NCBI RefSeq assembly: GCF_015694525.1
Contig: NZ_JADQDM010000001.1
Location: 682,001 to 746,000, forward strand
DNA from: Hymenobacter ruricola
Lineage (GTDB): Bacteria > Bacteroidota > Bacteroidia > Cytophagales > Hymenobacteraceae
DNA: 64,000 bases
Direction of reading: 5' to 3'
Positions 45,202-54,071 of the stretch are shown here, one piece after another. The notes beneath the pieces are model-generated. The model saw only the letters and a list, made by a program, of their open reading frames with translations. It had not been told where the DNA came from and ran no database searches. The translations under genes and the position numbers were made by a program. Each line of letters starts with the position of its first letter. Position 1 is the stretch's first letter.

Positions 45202-46662
45202 ATGCTATTCAACTCGTTCGAATTCCTGATTTTCTTTCCAGTCGTAACGGTTCTGTACTTCCTGCTGCCGCACCGGCACCGGTGGTGGTGGCTGCTGCTG
45301 GCCAGCTGCGTGTTTTACATGGCCTTTATCCCGGCCTACATTCTTATCCTGCTCCTGACCATTGTCATCGATTACGGCGCCGGTATTTTTATTGAAAACG
45401 CCCAGGGGAGGCAACGCCGGTTTTACCTGGCCCTGAGCCTGGCGGCCAACCTGGGGGTGCTGGCGGTTTTCAAATACTACAACTTCTTCATTGGCAACAT
45501 GAACGGGCTGCTGCACCTGAGCAACCCGGCTGCGTCGCTGCCTTTGCTGGGGCTCGTGCTGCCCATTGGGCTCTCGTTTCACACGTTTCAGGCCATGAGC
45601 TACACCATTGAGGTGTACCGGGGCCGCTACCCGGCCGAGCGGCATTTCGGGATTTATGCGCTGTACGTGCTATTTTACCCACAGCTCGTGGCCGGGCCCA
45701 TCGAGCGGCCGCAGCACATGCTGCCGCAATTTCACGAAGAAAAGCATTTTGACTACCCGCGTGTGGTGAGCGGCTTGCGCCTGATGGCGTGGGGCTTATT
45801 CAAAAAAGTGGTGATTGCCGACCGCTTGGCGTACCTGGTCAACGAGGTGTATAACCAGCCGCGCCATTTTCAGGGGCTGCCGCTGCTGGTGGCCACGGTG
45901 TTTTTCTCCATTCAGATTTACTGCGACTTTTCGGGCTATTCCGACATGGCGCTGGGCGCGGCCCGGGTGATGGGCTTCGAGCTGCGCCAGAATTTCGACC
46001 GGCCCTACTTTGCCACGAGCATCGCGGAGTTTTGGCGGCGCTGGCACATGTCGCTGTCCGGCTGGTTTCGGGACTACTTATATCTTCCGCTCGGCGGCAG
46101 CCGGGTGGCGCTGCCACGGGCGTGTTTCAACTTGTTTTTTGTGTTCGTGGTGAGCGGCCTCTGGCACGGGGCCAACTGGACGTTTCTGGCCTGGGGTGCC
46201 CTGCACGGCGCTTACCTGGTCGTCGGGAAGCTCACCCAGAAAAGCCGTAGCCAGCTCATTGAACAGCTGGGCCTGCGCTTTTTGAATCATCCCTGGCTCA
46301 ACCTCGCGTTTACTTACGCACTGGTGACGTTTGCCTGGATATTTTTCCGCGCCAACGGGCTCCACGACGCCGTCTACATCATCACCCACCTCCTGAAGCC
46401 CGCGGCGGCCGTGTGGCACGAGCAGGCCTTTACGGGCTGGTATACGGTGCGCGTGCTGTACCCCTTCCCGCAGTGGATGACCCTGTTGCTGGCCGTGCCG
46501 CTGCTGTTTCTGGTGGAAAAAGCGCAGCGGCACGTTTCCCTCAACGCGTGGCTGGGGCAGCAGGCCGCGCCGGTGCGCTGGGCTATTTACTACGGCATTG
46601 TGCTCAGCATTGCCTTGCTGGGGGCTTACGAGAACATCCGGTTCATCTACTTTCAATTCTAA
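45202..46662 (+). CDS. MBOAT family membrane O-acyltransferase (AlgI-like)
   Basis: A 486-residue enzyme with ten or more membrane helices. It opens with MLFNSFEFLIFFPVVTVLYF, typical of AlgI-type proteins, and carries FYPQLVAGPIERP near residue 155 and the active-site His in SGLWHGANWTFLAWGALHGA near residue 320. AlgI/DltB-type MBOATs pass acyl groups across the inner membrane for O-acetylation of an exopolysaccharide or wall polymer. The next gene, 15 bases downstream, encodes a periplasmic SGNH-like protein that may complete the transfer. Confidence 0.95.
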   Translation: MLFNSFEFLIFFPVVTVLYFLLPHRHRWWWLLLASCVFYMAFIPAYILILLLTIVIDYGAGIFIENAQGRQRRFYLALSLAANLGVLAVFKYYNFFIGNMNGLLHLSNPAASLPLLGLVLPIGLSFHTFQAMSYTIEVYRGRYPAERHFGIYALYVLFYPQLVAGPIERPQHMLPQFHEEKHFDYPRVVSGLRLMAWGLFKKVVIADRLAYLVNEVYNQPRHFQGLPLLVATVFFSIQIYCDFSGYSDMALGAARVMGFELRQNFDRPYFATSIAEFWRRWHMSLSGWFRDYLYLPLGGSRVALPRACFNLFFVFVVSGLWHGANWTFLAWGALHGAYLVVGKLTQKSRSQLIEQLGLRFLNHPWLNLAFTYALVTFAWIFFRANGLHDAVYIITHLLKPAAAVWHEQAFTGWYTVRVLYPFPQWMTLLLAVPLLFLVEKAQRHVSLNAWLGQQAAPVRWAIYYGIVLSIALLGAYENIRFIYFQF

Positions 46663-46677
46663 GCCCACTACCCGAAC

Positions 46678-47724
46678 GTGGCCGATACTTCTCGTTCTTC
46701 CGCTCGTGGCAGTGGCCGGCTGCTGCGCAAAGTGCTGCTGCTCAGCCTGCCGCTGGTGGCCATTCTGGTCAGCTATCTGGTGCTGGACCCGTTTCGGGTG
46801 CTACGCCGGTATGCCACCTTCGACCAGCGCCTGGTGGCCGTGCCGAACCGCGACTACACCAGCACGCAGATGTACCTGAACACCTACGAGCGGCGGCCCC
46901 ACCACTCTTTCATTCTGGGCGATTCGCGCACCATGGCCTTTCTGGTGCGCGATTGGGAGCCGTACATTCACGACACCGCGGCGTTTCACTACGATGCTTC
47001 GAGCGAGTCCCTATACGGGGTCTGGAAAAAGCTGCAGTTTCTGGAGCAGCACGGGGCCAGGCTGAAAAACGTGCTCATCGTTGGCGATGCCGACCTGCTG
47101 GAGCAGACGCACGACACGGCGGCCCACCTGCTGCGCAAAGACCCGCGCACCACGGGCAGCTCCCGGCTGCGCTTTCAGGGAGCTTTTGTGAAGGCCTATT
47201 TATCCAACTTGTTCTTCTATCAGTTCATCCGGCTGCGGCTGACGGGAAAATTCCGGCCCGGCATGAGGGGCCTGCTCGAAAGCCGCCGCATCTACTACGA
47301 CCCGGTGACCAATGACTTGGTGCTGCCGGAACTGAACGAGGAAATCAGGCGGGATTCGCTGGACTTTTATGCTCGTAATGAACGGCTCAAAGCGGCTCGC
47401 CGGCCCGGGGTTTCAGCGGCGGTTATCGGCCCGGCTCAGTTGCGGCAACTGGTAGCCATTCGCGCCATTTTCGCCCGTCACCAAACCCGTTACCACTTCG
47501 TTATTAGTCCGCTGTTTAATCAAAAACAGCTTAATCCTGCCGATTTGGCGGTTTTAAAGCGGGTTTTTGGGGCCTCCGCCATTCACGATTTTAGCGGCGC
47601 TAATGCCTTCACCGCGCAGGCCGGCAATTATTACGAAGACGCGCACTACCGCCCGCTGGTGGGGCGCGCCATCTTACAGCAGATTTATTCGGGCAGTTTC
47701 AAACCGCAGGAGGATAAGCGGTAG
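46678..47724 (+). CDS. Membrane-anchored SGNH-like protein, likely partner of the MBOAT acyltransferase
   Basis: A 348-residue protein starting at GTG 46678. An N-terminal helix (VLLLSLPLVAILVSYLVLDP) anchors a periplasmic domain with FILGDSRTMAF near residue 80, matching block I (Gly-Asp-Ser) of SGNH hydrolases. A candidate Asp/His block lies near the C-terminus (NYYEDAHYRPLVG). AlgJ, AlgX and DltD-like partners of MBOAT proteins have this layout and finish acyl transfer to the polymer. The gene order and 15-base spacing support cotranscription. The acceptor polymer is unknown. Confidence 0.8.
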   Translation: MADTSRSSARGSGRLLRKVLLLSLPLVAILVSYLVLDPFRVLRRYATFDQRLVAVPNRDYTSTQMYLNTYERRPHHSFILGDSRTMAFLVRDWEPYIHDTAAFHYDASSESLYGVWKKLQFLEQHGARLKNVLIVGDADLLEQTHDTAAHLLRKDPRTTGSSRLRFQGAFVKAYLSNLFFYQFIRLRLTGKFRPGMRGLLESRRIYYDPVTNDLVLPELNEEIRRDSLDFYARNERLKAARRPGVSAAVIGPAQLRQLVAIRAIFARHQTRYHFVISPLFNQKQLNPADLAVLKRVFGASAIHDFSGANAFTAQAGNYYEDAHYRPLVGRAILQQIYSGSFKPQEDKR

Positions 47725-48027
47725 CGTATCGGTTGCTCCGCGGGCACAGCAACCGTCGCCCGGCGCCGGCCCGGCATGAGCTCAGTCCGCCAAAAGAAGC
47801 TGAGGAAATCGCCGTTACGAAATATAGGCTTCAGCCTGTTGATAAAACTGGCTCGTTGACTTGCCAAATTGCCTGGAAAACCGCGCTTGCTGCGGGTAGG
47901 GGAGGCGCTTTCGCCCGCAAAAACTTTGTTTCTGAGTTTTAGGCCGCATTATCCCTACCTTTCGTAGGCAAGCGAGCCGAGGGTCCGTACTTTCGGCTGA
48001 AACCTACCCTCACCACCCCGACCCCTT
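47725..48027. other. Intergenic region before cphA
   Basis: About 300 bases without a supported gene. A TACCTTTC box at 47956-47963 is near the -7 consensus and could serve cphA, but no TTG stands at the right spacing. A short frame beginning ATGAGCTCAGTCCGCC is closed after about 24 codons. Confidence 0.45.
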
Positions 48028-50664
48028 ATGAAGATTATTGACATTCGGACCATGCGCGGGCCCAGCTACTGGTCCGTGAAGCACACCAAGCTCATCGTGA
48101 CAAAGGTGGACCTGGAAGAGTTTGCCGGCTCGTGGTCGAACGCCATTCCGGAACTGCCGGCCAAGTTCATGGAGTTGTTTCCCAAGATTGGGCAGCCGCA
48201 GCCGGGCGGCATCAGCGGCCGGCAGTCGCCGAAGCACCCGCCCCTGAACGAGGACCAGCTCAACGACGGCGAGCCGCTGGGCCACGTCATTCAGCACGTG
48301 GCGCTGGAGCTGCAGCGCATGGCCGGCATGCCCGTGTACTGGGGCAAAAGCTACCCGGCCCGCGAAGACGGCGTGGAGTACGTGGTGTTTGCCTACCAGG
48401 AAGAGCGGGCCGGCCGCCGCGCCGCCCAGGCCGCCGTGGAGATTGTAGAAGCCCTGTGCAAGCAGGAAGACGTGAACCTCAAGCCCATTATCGACGAGCT
48501 GCACGAAATCCGGGAGGACGAGTTCATCGGGCCCAGTACCTACAGCATTGTGGCCGAGGCCGCTTCGCGCAACATTCCATACATCGCGCTTAAGAATAGC
48601 AACATCATCCAGCTGGGCTACGGCGTGAACCAGAAGCGCATCTGGGCCACCACCACCAGCTACACCTCGCACGCGGGCGTGGAAGTGGCCGGCAATAAGA
48701 ACCGCACCAAGGCCATGCTCAACGACGCGGGCGTGCCCGTGCCGCGCGGCACCACCGTGTACTCGGAAGACGGGCTGCGCGACGCCATTGACGAACTGGG
48801 CTTCCCCATCGTGACCAAGCCGCTCGACGGCAACCACGGCAAGGGCGCCACCATCCGCATCATGAACTGGGAGGGGGCCGCCGCCGGCCTCAAAGCCGCG
48901 CAGGAATATTCGCGCGCCGTGATTGTGGAGCAATTCATCGAGGGCTTCGATTTCCGCCTGCTGGTGGTGAACGGCAAGCTGATTGCGGCCGCTAAGCGCA
49001 CGCCGGCCGCCGTGACCGGCGACGGCCGCAGCACCATTCAGCAGCTCATCGACGAGGTGAACAAAGACCCGCGGCGGGGCATCGGCCACGAAAAGGTGCT
49101 CACCAGCATCAAGGCCGACAAGCACACCATGGACATCCTCGAAGCCCGCGACTTGACGCTGGAATCGGTGCTGCCAGCCGGCGAAACGCTGTATTTGAAA
49201 AGCACGGCCAACATCAGCACCGGCGGCACGGCCTCCGACGTGACCGACCAGATGCACCCCTACAACGTGCTGCTGGCCGAGCGGGTGGCCGGCATCGTGG
49301 GCCTGGATATTTGCGGCATCGACCTGATGGCTACCGACATTGCCGTGCCGCTCAACGAAAGCCGCGGCGCCGTGATTGAGGTGAACGCCGCGCCGGGCTT
49401 CCGCATGCACATCTCGCCGGCCGAGGGCCTGCCGCGCAACGTGGCCGCGCCGGTGGTCGACATGCTGTTTCCGCCCGGCTCGTCGGGCCGCATTCCCATC
49501 ATTGCCATCACGGGCACCAACGGCAAAACCACCACCACGCGCCTGATTGCGCACATGGTGGCCAGCAAGGGCTACAAAGTGGGCTTCACCACCACCGACG
49601 GCATCTACATTCAGGGCGTGCAGCTGCAGAAAGGCGACTGCACCGGCGGCCAAAGCGCCGAGTTCGTGCTGAAGGACCCCACCGTGAACTACGCCGTGCT
49701 GGAAACCGCCCGCGGCGGCATGTTGCGCTCGGGCCTGGGCTTTCACACCTGCGACATTGCGGTGGTGACCAACGTAGCCGCCGACCACCTGGGCCTGCGC
49801 GACATCTACACCGTGGAGGAGATGGCGGCCGTAAAGGGTGTGTTGCCCCGCACGGTGCGCAAAAACGGCTGGGCCGTGCTCAACGCCGACGACGACTTGG
49901 TGTACGCCATGGCCCGCACCGTGGACTGCCGCGTGGCCTTGTTCAGCATGCGCGACGACAACCCCCGCATCCAGGAGCACGTGGAGGCCGGCGGGGTGGC
50001 CGCGGTGTACGAGGAAGGCTACGTCACCATCTACCGCAACAGCTACAAGCTGCGCATTGACCGGGCCGCCGAGTTTCCGGTGACCCTGGGCGGGCGCGCG
50101 GGCTTCAACATCGAGAATAGCCTGGCCGCCGCCCTGGCCGGCTACCTGGCTGGATTCGACAAGGACGACATCAAGACGGCCCTGCGCACCTTCATCCCGT
50201 CGGCCACCAAAACGCCGGGCCGGATGAACAGCTACAATTTCCCGGACTTTGAAGTCATCGTGGACTACGCCCACAACACGGCCGGCATCACCAAATTTGC
50301 CGAGTTCATGGCCGCCACGCCGGCCACCCGCAAAATCGGCATCGTGTCGGGCCTGGGCGACCGGCGCGATGAGGACACGCTGGGCTTCGCCCGCATCGCC
50401 GGCCGCATCTTCGACGAGGTGATTCTGCGCCAAGACCGCGACCTGCGCGGCAAGTCGGCCGAGTTCCTGCGCGACATCATGGAGCGCGGCCTGCGCCTCG
50501 ACAAGCCGGAGTTGAAAATCACCTACATCGAACACGAGCCCGACGCCATCGACCACCTGCTGCAGCACACGCCGCAGGGCGGCGTTGGCGTCATCTTCAC
50601 CGAGAACATCAGCGCCACGCTGGCCAAGCTGGACGAGTTTGAGAAGACGAGTGCGGCGGGCTAA
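48028..50664 (+). CDS. cphA: Cyanophycin synthetase
   Basis: An 878-residue enzyme, normal for CphA, that builds the Asp-Arg polymer cyanophycin in the cytoplasm as a nitrogen store. It has an N-terminal domain (MKIIDIRTMRGPSYWSVKHT), an ATP-grasp domain (residues about 220-480; KPLDGNHGKGATIRI, VEQFIEGFDFRLLVV, IEVNAAPGFRMH) that adds Asp, and a Mur-ligase-like domain with P-loop TGTNGKTTTTRL near residue 495 that adds Arg. No cyanophycinase (cphB) or isoaspartyl dipeptidase gene adjoins it, unlike many cph loci. Confidence 0.96.
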   Translation: MKIIDIRTMRGPSYWSVKHTKLIVTKVDLEEFAGSWSNAIPELPAKFMELFPKIGQPQPGGISGRQSPKHPPLNEDQLNDGEPLGHVIQHVALELQRMAGMPVYWGKSYPAREDGVEYVVFAYQEERAGRRAAQAAVEIVEALCKQEDVNLKPIIDELHEIREDEFIGPSTYSIVAEAASRNIPYIALKNSNIIQLGYGVNQKRIWATTTSYTSHAGVEVAGNKNRTKAMLNDAGVPVPRGTTVYSEDGLRDAIDELGFPIVTKPLDGNHGKGATIRIMNWEGAAAGLKAAQEYSRAVIVEQFIEGFDFRLLVVNGKLIAAAKRTPAAVTGDGRSTIQQLIDEVNKDPRRGIGHEKVLTSIKADKHTMDILEARDLTLESVLPAGETLYLKSTANISTGGTASDVTDQMHPYNVLLAERVAGIVGLDICGIDLMATDIAVPLNESRGAVIEVNAAPGFRMHISPAEGLPRNVAAPVVDMLFPPGSSGRIPIIAITGTNGKTTTTRLIAHMVASKGYKVGFTTTDGIYIQGVQLQKGDCTGGQSAEFVLKDPTVNYAVLETARGGMLRSGLGFHTCDIAVVTNVAADHLGLRDIYTVEEMAAVKGVLPRTVRKNGWAVLNADDDLVYAMARTVDCRVALFSMRDDNPRIQEHVEAGGVAAVYEEGYVTIYRNSYKLRIDRAAEFPVTLGGRAGFNIENSLAAALAGYLAGFDKDDIKTALRTFIPSATKTPGRMNSYNFPDFEVIVDYAHNTAGITKFAEFMAATPATRKIGIVSGLGDRRDEDTLGFARIAGRIFDEVILRQDRDLRGKSAEFLRDIMERGLRLDKPELKITYIEHEPDAIDHLLQHTPQGGVGVIFTENISATLAKLDEFEKTSAAG

Positions 50665-50685
50665 ACGTCGCTGTTAATCAAAGCG

Positions 50686-50721
50686 AAAGAGGGAGCGGGA
50701 TTCGTCCGGCTCCCTCTTTTA
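50686..50721 (+). terminator. cphA terminator
   Basis: AAAGAGGGAGC pairs with GCTCCCTCTTT around a GGATTCGTCC inner stem; T run at the end, 22 bases after the stop. Confidence 0.88.
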
Positions 50722-50757
50722 TATTGCGTCCTGTCTGAACTTTCATTTCCTTTTTCT

Positions 50758-52508
50758 ATGGTCAACTTTTCCACTCTACCTCCCGCCGCGCTGCTTCGCA
50801 CCCTGGTGGCTTTGTTTCTTTTGGCTCTAAGCCTTCCGGCCGCCGCCCAGGCCCCCCCGGCCTGGCAGTCGGCGCGGGCGGTGGCCACGGCTACGGCGGC
50901 AGCGGCGAACAATTACTCGGTTGTGACGGCCACGGCCGTCGATGCGGCGGGCAACGTGTATTTGGCCGGAAAATTCAGGAATACGGTGGTGCTGGGCAGT
51001 ACCATGCTCACAAGCCTGGGAGATAATGATGTGTTCGTAGCCAAATTCAGCCCTGTCAGCAACCAGTTCGTGTGGGCGCAGCAGGCCGGCGGCACGGGCT
51101 ACGATGCCGCTACCGCGCTGGCTGTAAACAAAACCAGCGTGTACGTGACCGGAAGCTTCTCCGGCTCCACCGCTAGCTTCGGCACCCTACCGGAAGCTTC
51201 TCCGGCTCCACCGCTAGCTTCGGCACCCTAGCCCTGACCAATGCGGAAATGGGCAACTTATTCGTGGCCAAGCTGGCAGATGCGGGCAGTAAAGGCCACT
51301 TTGTGTGGGTGCAACAGGCCGGTAGTACGTCTGCTGCCGATGTCAGCGCGCTGGCCGTGAACGGCAGCAGTGTATACGTAGCGGGGTATTTCCACGGCCG
51401 TACCGCCGGCTTTGGTCCGGCTACCCTGACCAATGCAGGCTTTATCAACATTTTCGTGGCCAAGCTCACGGATGCGGGTAGCACAGGTCGCTTCGTGTGG
51501 GCGCAGCAGGCCGGCGGCACAAGCGTTGACCAAGCTACCGCCCTGGCCGTAAGCGGAACCAGTGTGTATGTGGCAGGCTATTTCAGTAGCCCCACGGCAG
51601 CCTTCGGTTCAGCCACCTTGACTACTGCGGGTGGCAATGACGTATTTGTGGCCCGGCTTACCGATGCGGGCAATACGGGCCGCTTCGTATGGGCGCAACG
51701 GACCGGAGGACCAAATAAGGAGCAAGCCACTGCCCTGGCCGTGAGTGGGTCCAGTGTGTACGTAACCGGGTATTTTGGCAGCTCTACCGTGGCCTTCGGT
51801 CCGGCTGTTCTTACCAGTGCAGGGACTACCGACCTATTTGTGGCCAAACTCACCGACGCCGGTCGCTTCGTGTGGGCACAAAGGGCCGGCGGCGTAGGCG
51901 TCGACATTGCCCGCACGATGGCTGTGAGCGGCACCAGCGTGTATGTGGCGGGTGATTTTCGCAGTCCCACAGCGGATTTTGGCCTCGCCACCCTAACCAA
52001 TGCGCTCAACACCGACTATTCTCCTGATGTGTTTGTGGCCAAACTTGCCGACGATGGTAGCACGGGCCGCTTCGTGTGGGCACAAAGAGCGGGCGGCATA
52101 GGCGTTGAGCAAGCAACCTCCTTAGCAGTGAGTGGAACTCGTATGTACGTGGCGGGCCATTTCTTTTCTAGCCCTACGACCATCTTTGGTGCTACTACCC
52201 TCGCCAACCCGAGCCCCAGTCCCTATCTCGGTTTCCTAGCCTCCCTCATTATCCCCTAACAGCCGATTCCACATCGCTTCCTGAACCCGCGCAACCTCTT
52301 TCCCAACCCGGCCCACCACGCGGCCACCCTGCGCCTGCCCGCCGGCACTGCCCCCGCGCCCCTCACTCTCACTGATGCCTTGGGCCGGGCCGTGCGCCGC
52401 TACCCCGTCCCAGTCGGCCCCGAAACCGCGCTCGACCTGCGCGGCCTGCCCGCGGGCCTCTACCTGCTGCGCGGCGCCGGCCCGGCCCGGCGCCTGGCGG
52501 TGGAGTAG
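50758..52508 (+). pseudogene. Broken gene for a T9SS-exported beta-propeller-like repeat protein
   Basis: The reading frame starts at ATG 50758 with a signal peptide (LVALFLLALSLPAAAQ). About seven repeats of roughly 60 residues follow, each of the form FVAKLTDAGSTGRFVWAQ, ATALAVSGTSVYVAGYF, ATLTNAG. A 41-bp exact tandem duplication (51149-51230) shifts the frame and gives a stop at 51229-51231. Removing one copy joins the two frames perfectly (FGTLALTNAE). Further on, TAA at 52257-52259 precedes, in the same frame, a clear Por sorting domain (NLFPNPAHHAATLRLPAGTA, AGLYLLRGAG) ending at 52508. The intact ancestor would be a secreted repeat protein. Confidence 0.85.
51149..51230. repeat. Exact 41-bp tandem duplication
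   Basis: Two identical 41-base copies, 51149-51189 and 51190-51230, beginning CCGGAAGCTTCTCCGGCTCC. Because 41 is not a multiple of three it causes the frameshift in the repeat-protein gene. Confidence 0.97.
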
Positions 52509-52528
52509 CGTGCTGCTTCCGCAACGGC

Positions 52529-52564
52529 AAAGCCCGCCTCCCGCCTAGGCCGGCGGGCTTTTTT
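52529..52564 (+). terminator. Terminator after the broken T9SS gene
   Basis: AAGCCCGCC and GGCGGGCTT stems flank a 13-base loop, with TTTTTT following, 21 bases after the sorting-domain stop. Confidence 0.88.
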
Positions 52565-52621
52565 CAGCGCAGCACAGCAGGGCAGCACCCTCGCCCGGGC
52601 ATCTTTCCACTCACCAAAAGC

Positions 52622-52810
52622 GCCGCGGCGGTGATAAATAGGATTGCGTCGTGGGCAACTTGCATTGCGGCGGCATCGCGTTGCATCGCGGCGGGAAGAA
52701 GTAGGATTGCGGCGGGAGCACGACTCGTTGCGGCGTAAGTAAATAGGATTGCGGCAGCAAACAGTAGGATTGCGGCCAGGGCACGACCCATTGCGGTGGT
52801 AGTTGGGTCG
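52622..52810. repeat. Minisatellite, nine copies of a 21-bp unit
   Basis: The motif ATTGCGGCGG or a close variant recurs at 52643, 52664, 52685, 52706, 52727, 52748, 52769 and 52790, exactly every 21 bases, with a weaker copy at 52622. Several units end in TAGG. Core positions are conserved while the rest of each unit varies. It lies in an otherwise gene-free interval between two terminators. The 21-base period (seven codons) leaves frames open on the minus strand, but those peptides look like by-products. Confidence 0.9.
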
Positions 52811-52867
52811 GCTGCCTTGCCCGGCTCCGTGCTTCTACCAGCCCGCGCACCCCCGGCGCCTGTTGCC

Positions 52868-52904
52868 AAAAAAGCCGCTTCAGTTACTGAAGCGGCTTTT
52901 TTTG
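52868..52904. terminator. Bidirectional terminator
   Basis: A perfect stem, AAAAAAGCCGCTTCAG and CTGAAGCGGCTTTTTT, around TTA. It protects both the coiled-coil gene and the repeat interval from read-through. Confidence 0.92.
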
Positions 52905-52988
52905 TTAAAACTGCCAGAAGAATTCGGGCGCTAAGCGCCGGTTGAATCCGTTCTTATCCGTTAAATCTGCGACAATCTGCGGTTCAGA

Positions 52989-53939
52989 TTACTTCAGCGT
53001 GAACGTGGTTTTGCCCATCAACTGGCCGCTTTCGTAGAGCTCTACGGTGTGCTGGCCTTTCTTGTAGTCGGCGCCTTTGGCGTACACGAATTCCAGCTTC
53101 TGCTTGCTGTTGTCGTACACCACGTCCTGCTTTTGGGTGTAGAAGGCCTCCTGGCCGTCCACGGTGAAGGTGCCGCCGCCCGTGCTCAGGTTGTAGAGGG
53201 CGGCGCCGTCGGGCTCCAGAATGCGCATGTAGATGGCTTTGGTTTCCTTCGGCGACACGTCGTTGCGGGCCAGGTTAAAGGTCACTTTTACCTTCTCCAC
53301 CTTCTTGGCCTTGAACTCCTCTTTGTCGTCTTCTTTCTCCTTGTTTTTGGAGGTGATGATAGCCACTTTGATGTTTTCGGACTGCAGGCGCGAGGCCACG
53401 CCGACTTTTTCGCTCAGCTCGCGGTTGCTGCGCACCACCGTGCTGATGGTGTCGGTCAGCCGGTTCTGCTTTTCCTTGAGAGTGGTAGTTTCAGTGTAGA
53501 GGGCCTCGTTGTCCTTTTTCAGCTGGGCAATGTCGCTGTCCTTTTTGCGGAGCTGGCCTTCCAGGTTCTGGGCACGCTGCTTGAACAGGTTTTGCTGAGC
53601 AATGGAAAAGCTGCCGGCCCGGAACGAGCGCAGCTTTAGCAGGTCGGCGTTCACGCTGGCAATCTTGGCCACCAGCGAGTCGTTGCTCAGGCCCAGGGCT
53701 TGTAGCTCCTGGCTTTGGCGCTCAAAATCGGATTTCAGGGCCTCGTATTGCTTGATTTGCTCCTGCAGCTTGCTGTCTTTGGCCTGGACTTCGGTGGTCA
53801 GTTCCTCGTTTTTCTGGCCTTTTTGCTGGTTGAGGTAGAACAGAACGCCGTTGATGCCCAGGAGCACGAGCACGAGGGCTGCCCAAAGCAGGACGCGGCT
53901 GTTGTTGGAACGGGGTTCGGGAGTTTCGTTCGGGTCCAT
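52989..53939 (-). CDS. Membrane-anchored coiled-coil protein of unknown function
   Basis: A 316-residue protein starting at ATG 53937-53939 (MDPNETPEPRSNNS). One helix at residues 15-37 (VLLWAALVLVLLGINGVLFY) is followed by a long coiled coil (about residues 40-180, with EVQAKDSKLQEQIKQYEALK). A beta-rich C-terminal domain (VTFNLARNDVSPKETKAIYM, GQHTVELYESGQLMGKTTFT) ends it. The layout is conserved in many Bacteroidota, but I know no function. The coiled coil suggests oligomerisation in the periplasm. Confidence 0.85.
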   Translation of the reverse strand: MDPNETPEPRSNNSRVLLWAALVLVLLGINGVLFYLNQQKGQKNEELTTEVQAKDSKLQEQIKQYEALKSDFERQSQELQALGLSNDSLVAKIASVNADLLKLRSFRAGSFSIAQQNLFKQRAQNLEGQLRKKDSDIAQLKKDNEALYTETTTLKEKQNRLTDTISTVVRSNRELSEKVGVASRLQSENIKVAIITSKNKEKEDDKEEFKAKKVEKVKVTFNLARNDVSPKETKAIYMRILEPDGAALYNLSTGGGTFTVDGQEAFYTQKQDVVYDNSKQKLEFVYAKGADYKKGQHTVELYESGQLMGKTTFTLK

Positions 53940-54000
53940 GCGGGAGGTATTAAGCGAAAAAGCAACAGGGAAAGCAACGCGCCCGCCGCAGTGCGGCACG

Positions 54001-54008
54001 TACCTTTG
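54001..54008 (+). promoter_or_regulatory. Bacteroidota -7 element before the TPMT-like gene
   Basis: TACCTTTG lies 64 bases before the ATG at 54072; no clear -33 element accompanies it. Confidence 0.45.
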
Positions 54009-54071
54009 GGCGTTGGGCGTAAAAATAGGGGACTTCCGTGCCCTGGCAAGTTACAAGTATACTTCAACGGT

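Noticed and set aside
47733..47942. Small frames before cphA
   Set aside because: No start context, no recognisable product, and they would be closed in the other frames by frequent stops.
48010..50568. Very long open frame antisense to cphA, and similar ones opposite rpsA, tamB and the GNAT-nitrilase gene
   Set aside because: In GC-rich DNA the strand opposite a gene often lacks stop codons. The translations are rich in His, Gln, Arg and Gly with no family motifs, while the opposite strand encodes well known proteins.
52622..52810. Possible CRISPR array
   Set aside because: The units are 21 bases in all with degenerate copies and no separate repeat and spacer; no cas genes are present.
52564..52869. 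Minus-strand open frames (79 and 101 codons) with a seven-residue repeat
   Set aside because: The heptapeptide pattern is a by-product of the 21-bp DNA repeat. Two frames are open at once, there is no promoter, and the ends run into the flanking terminators.
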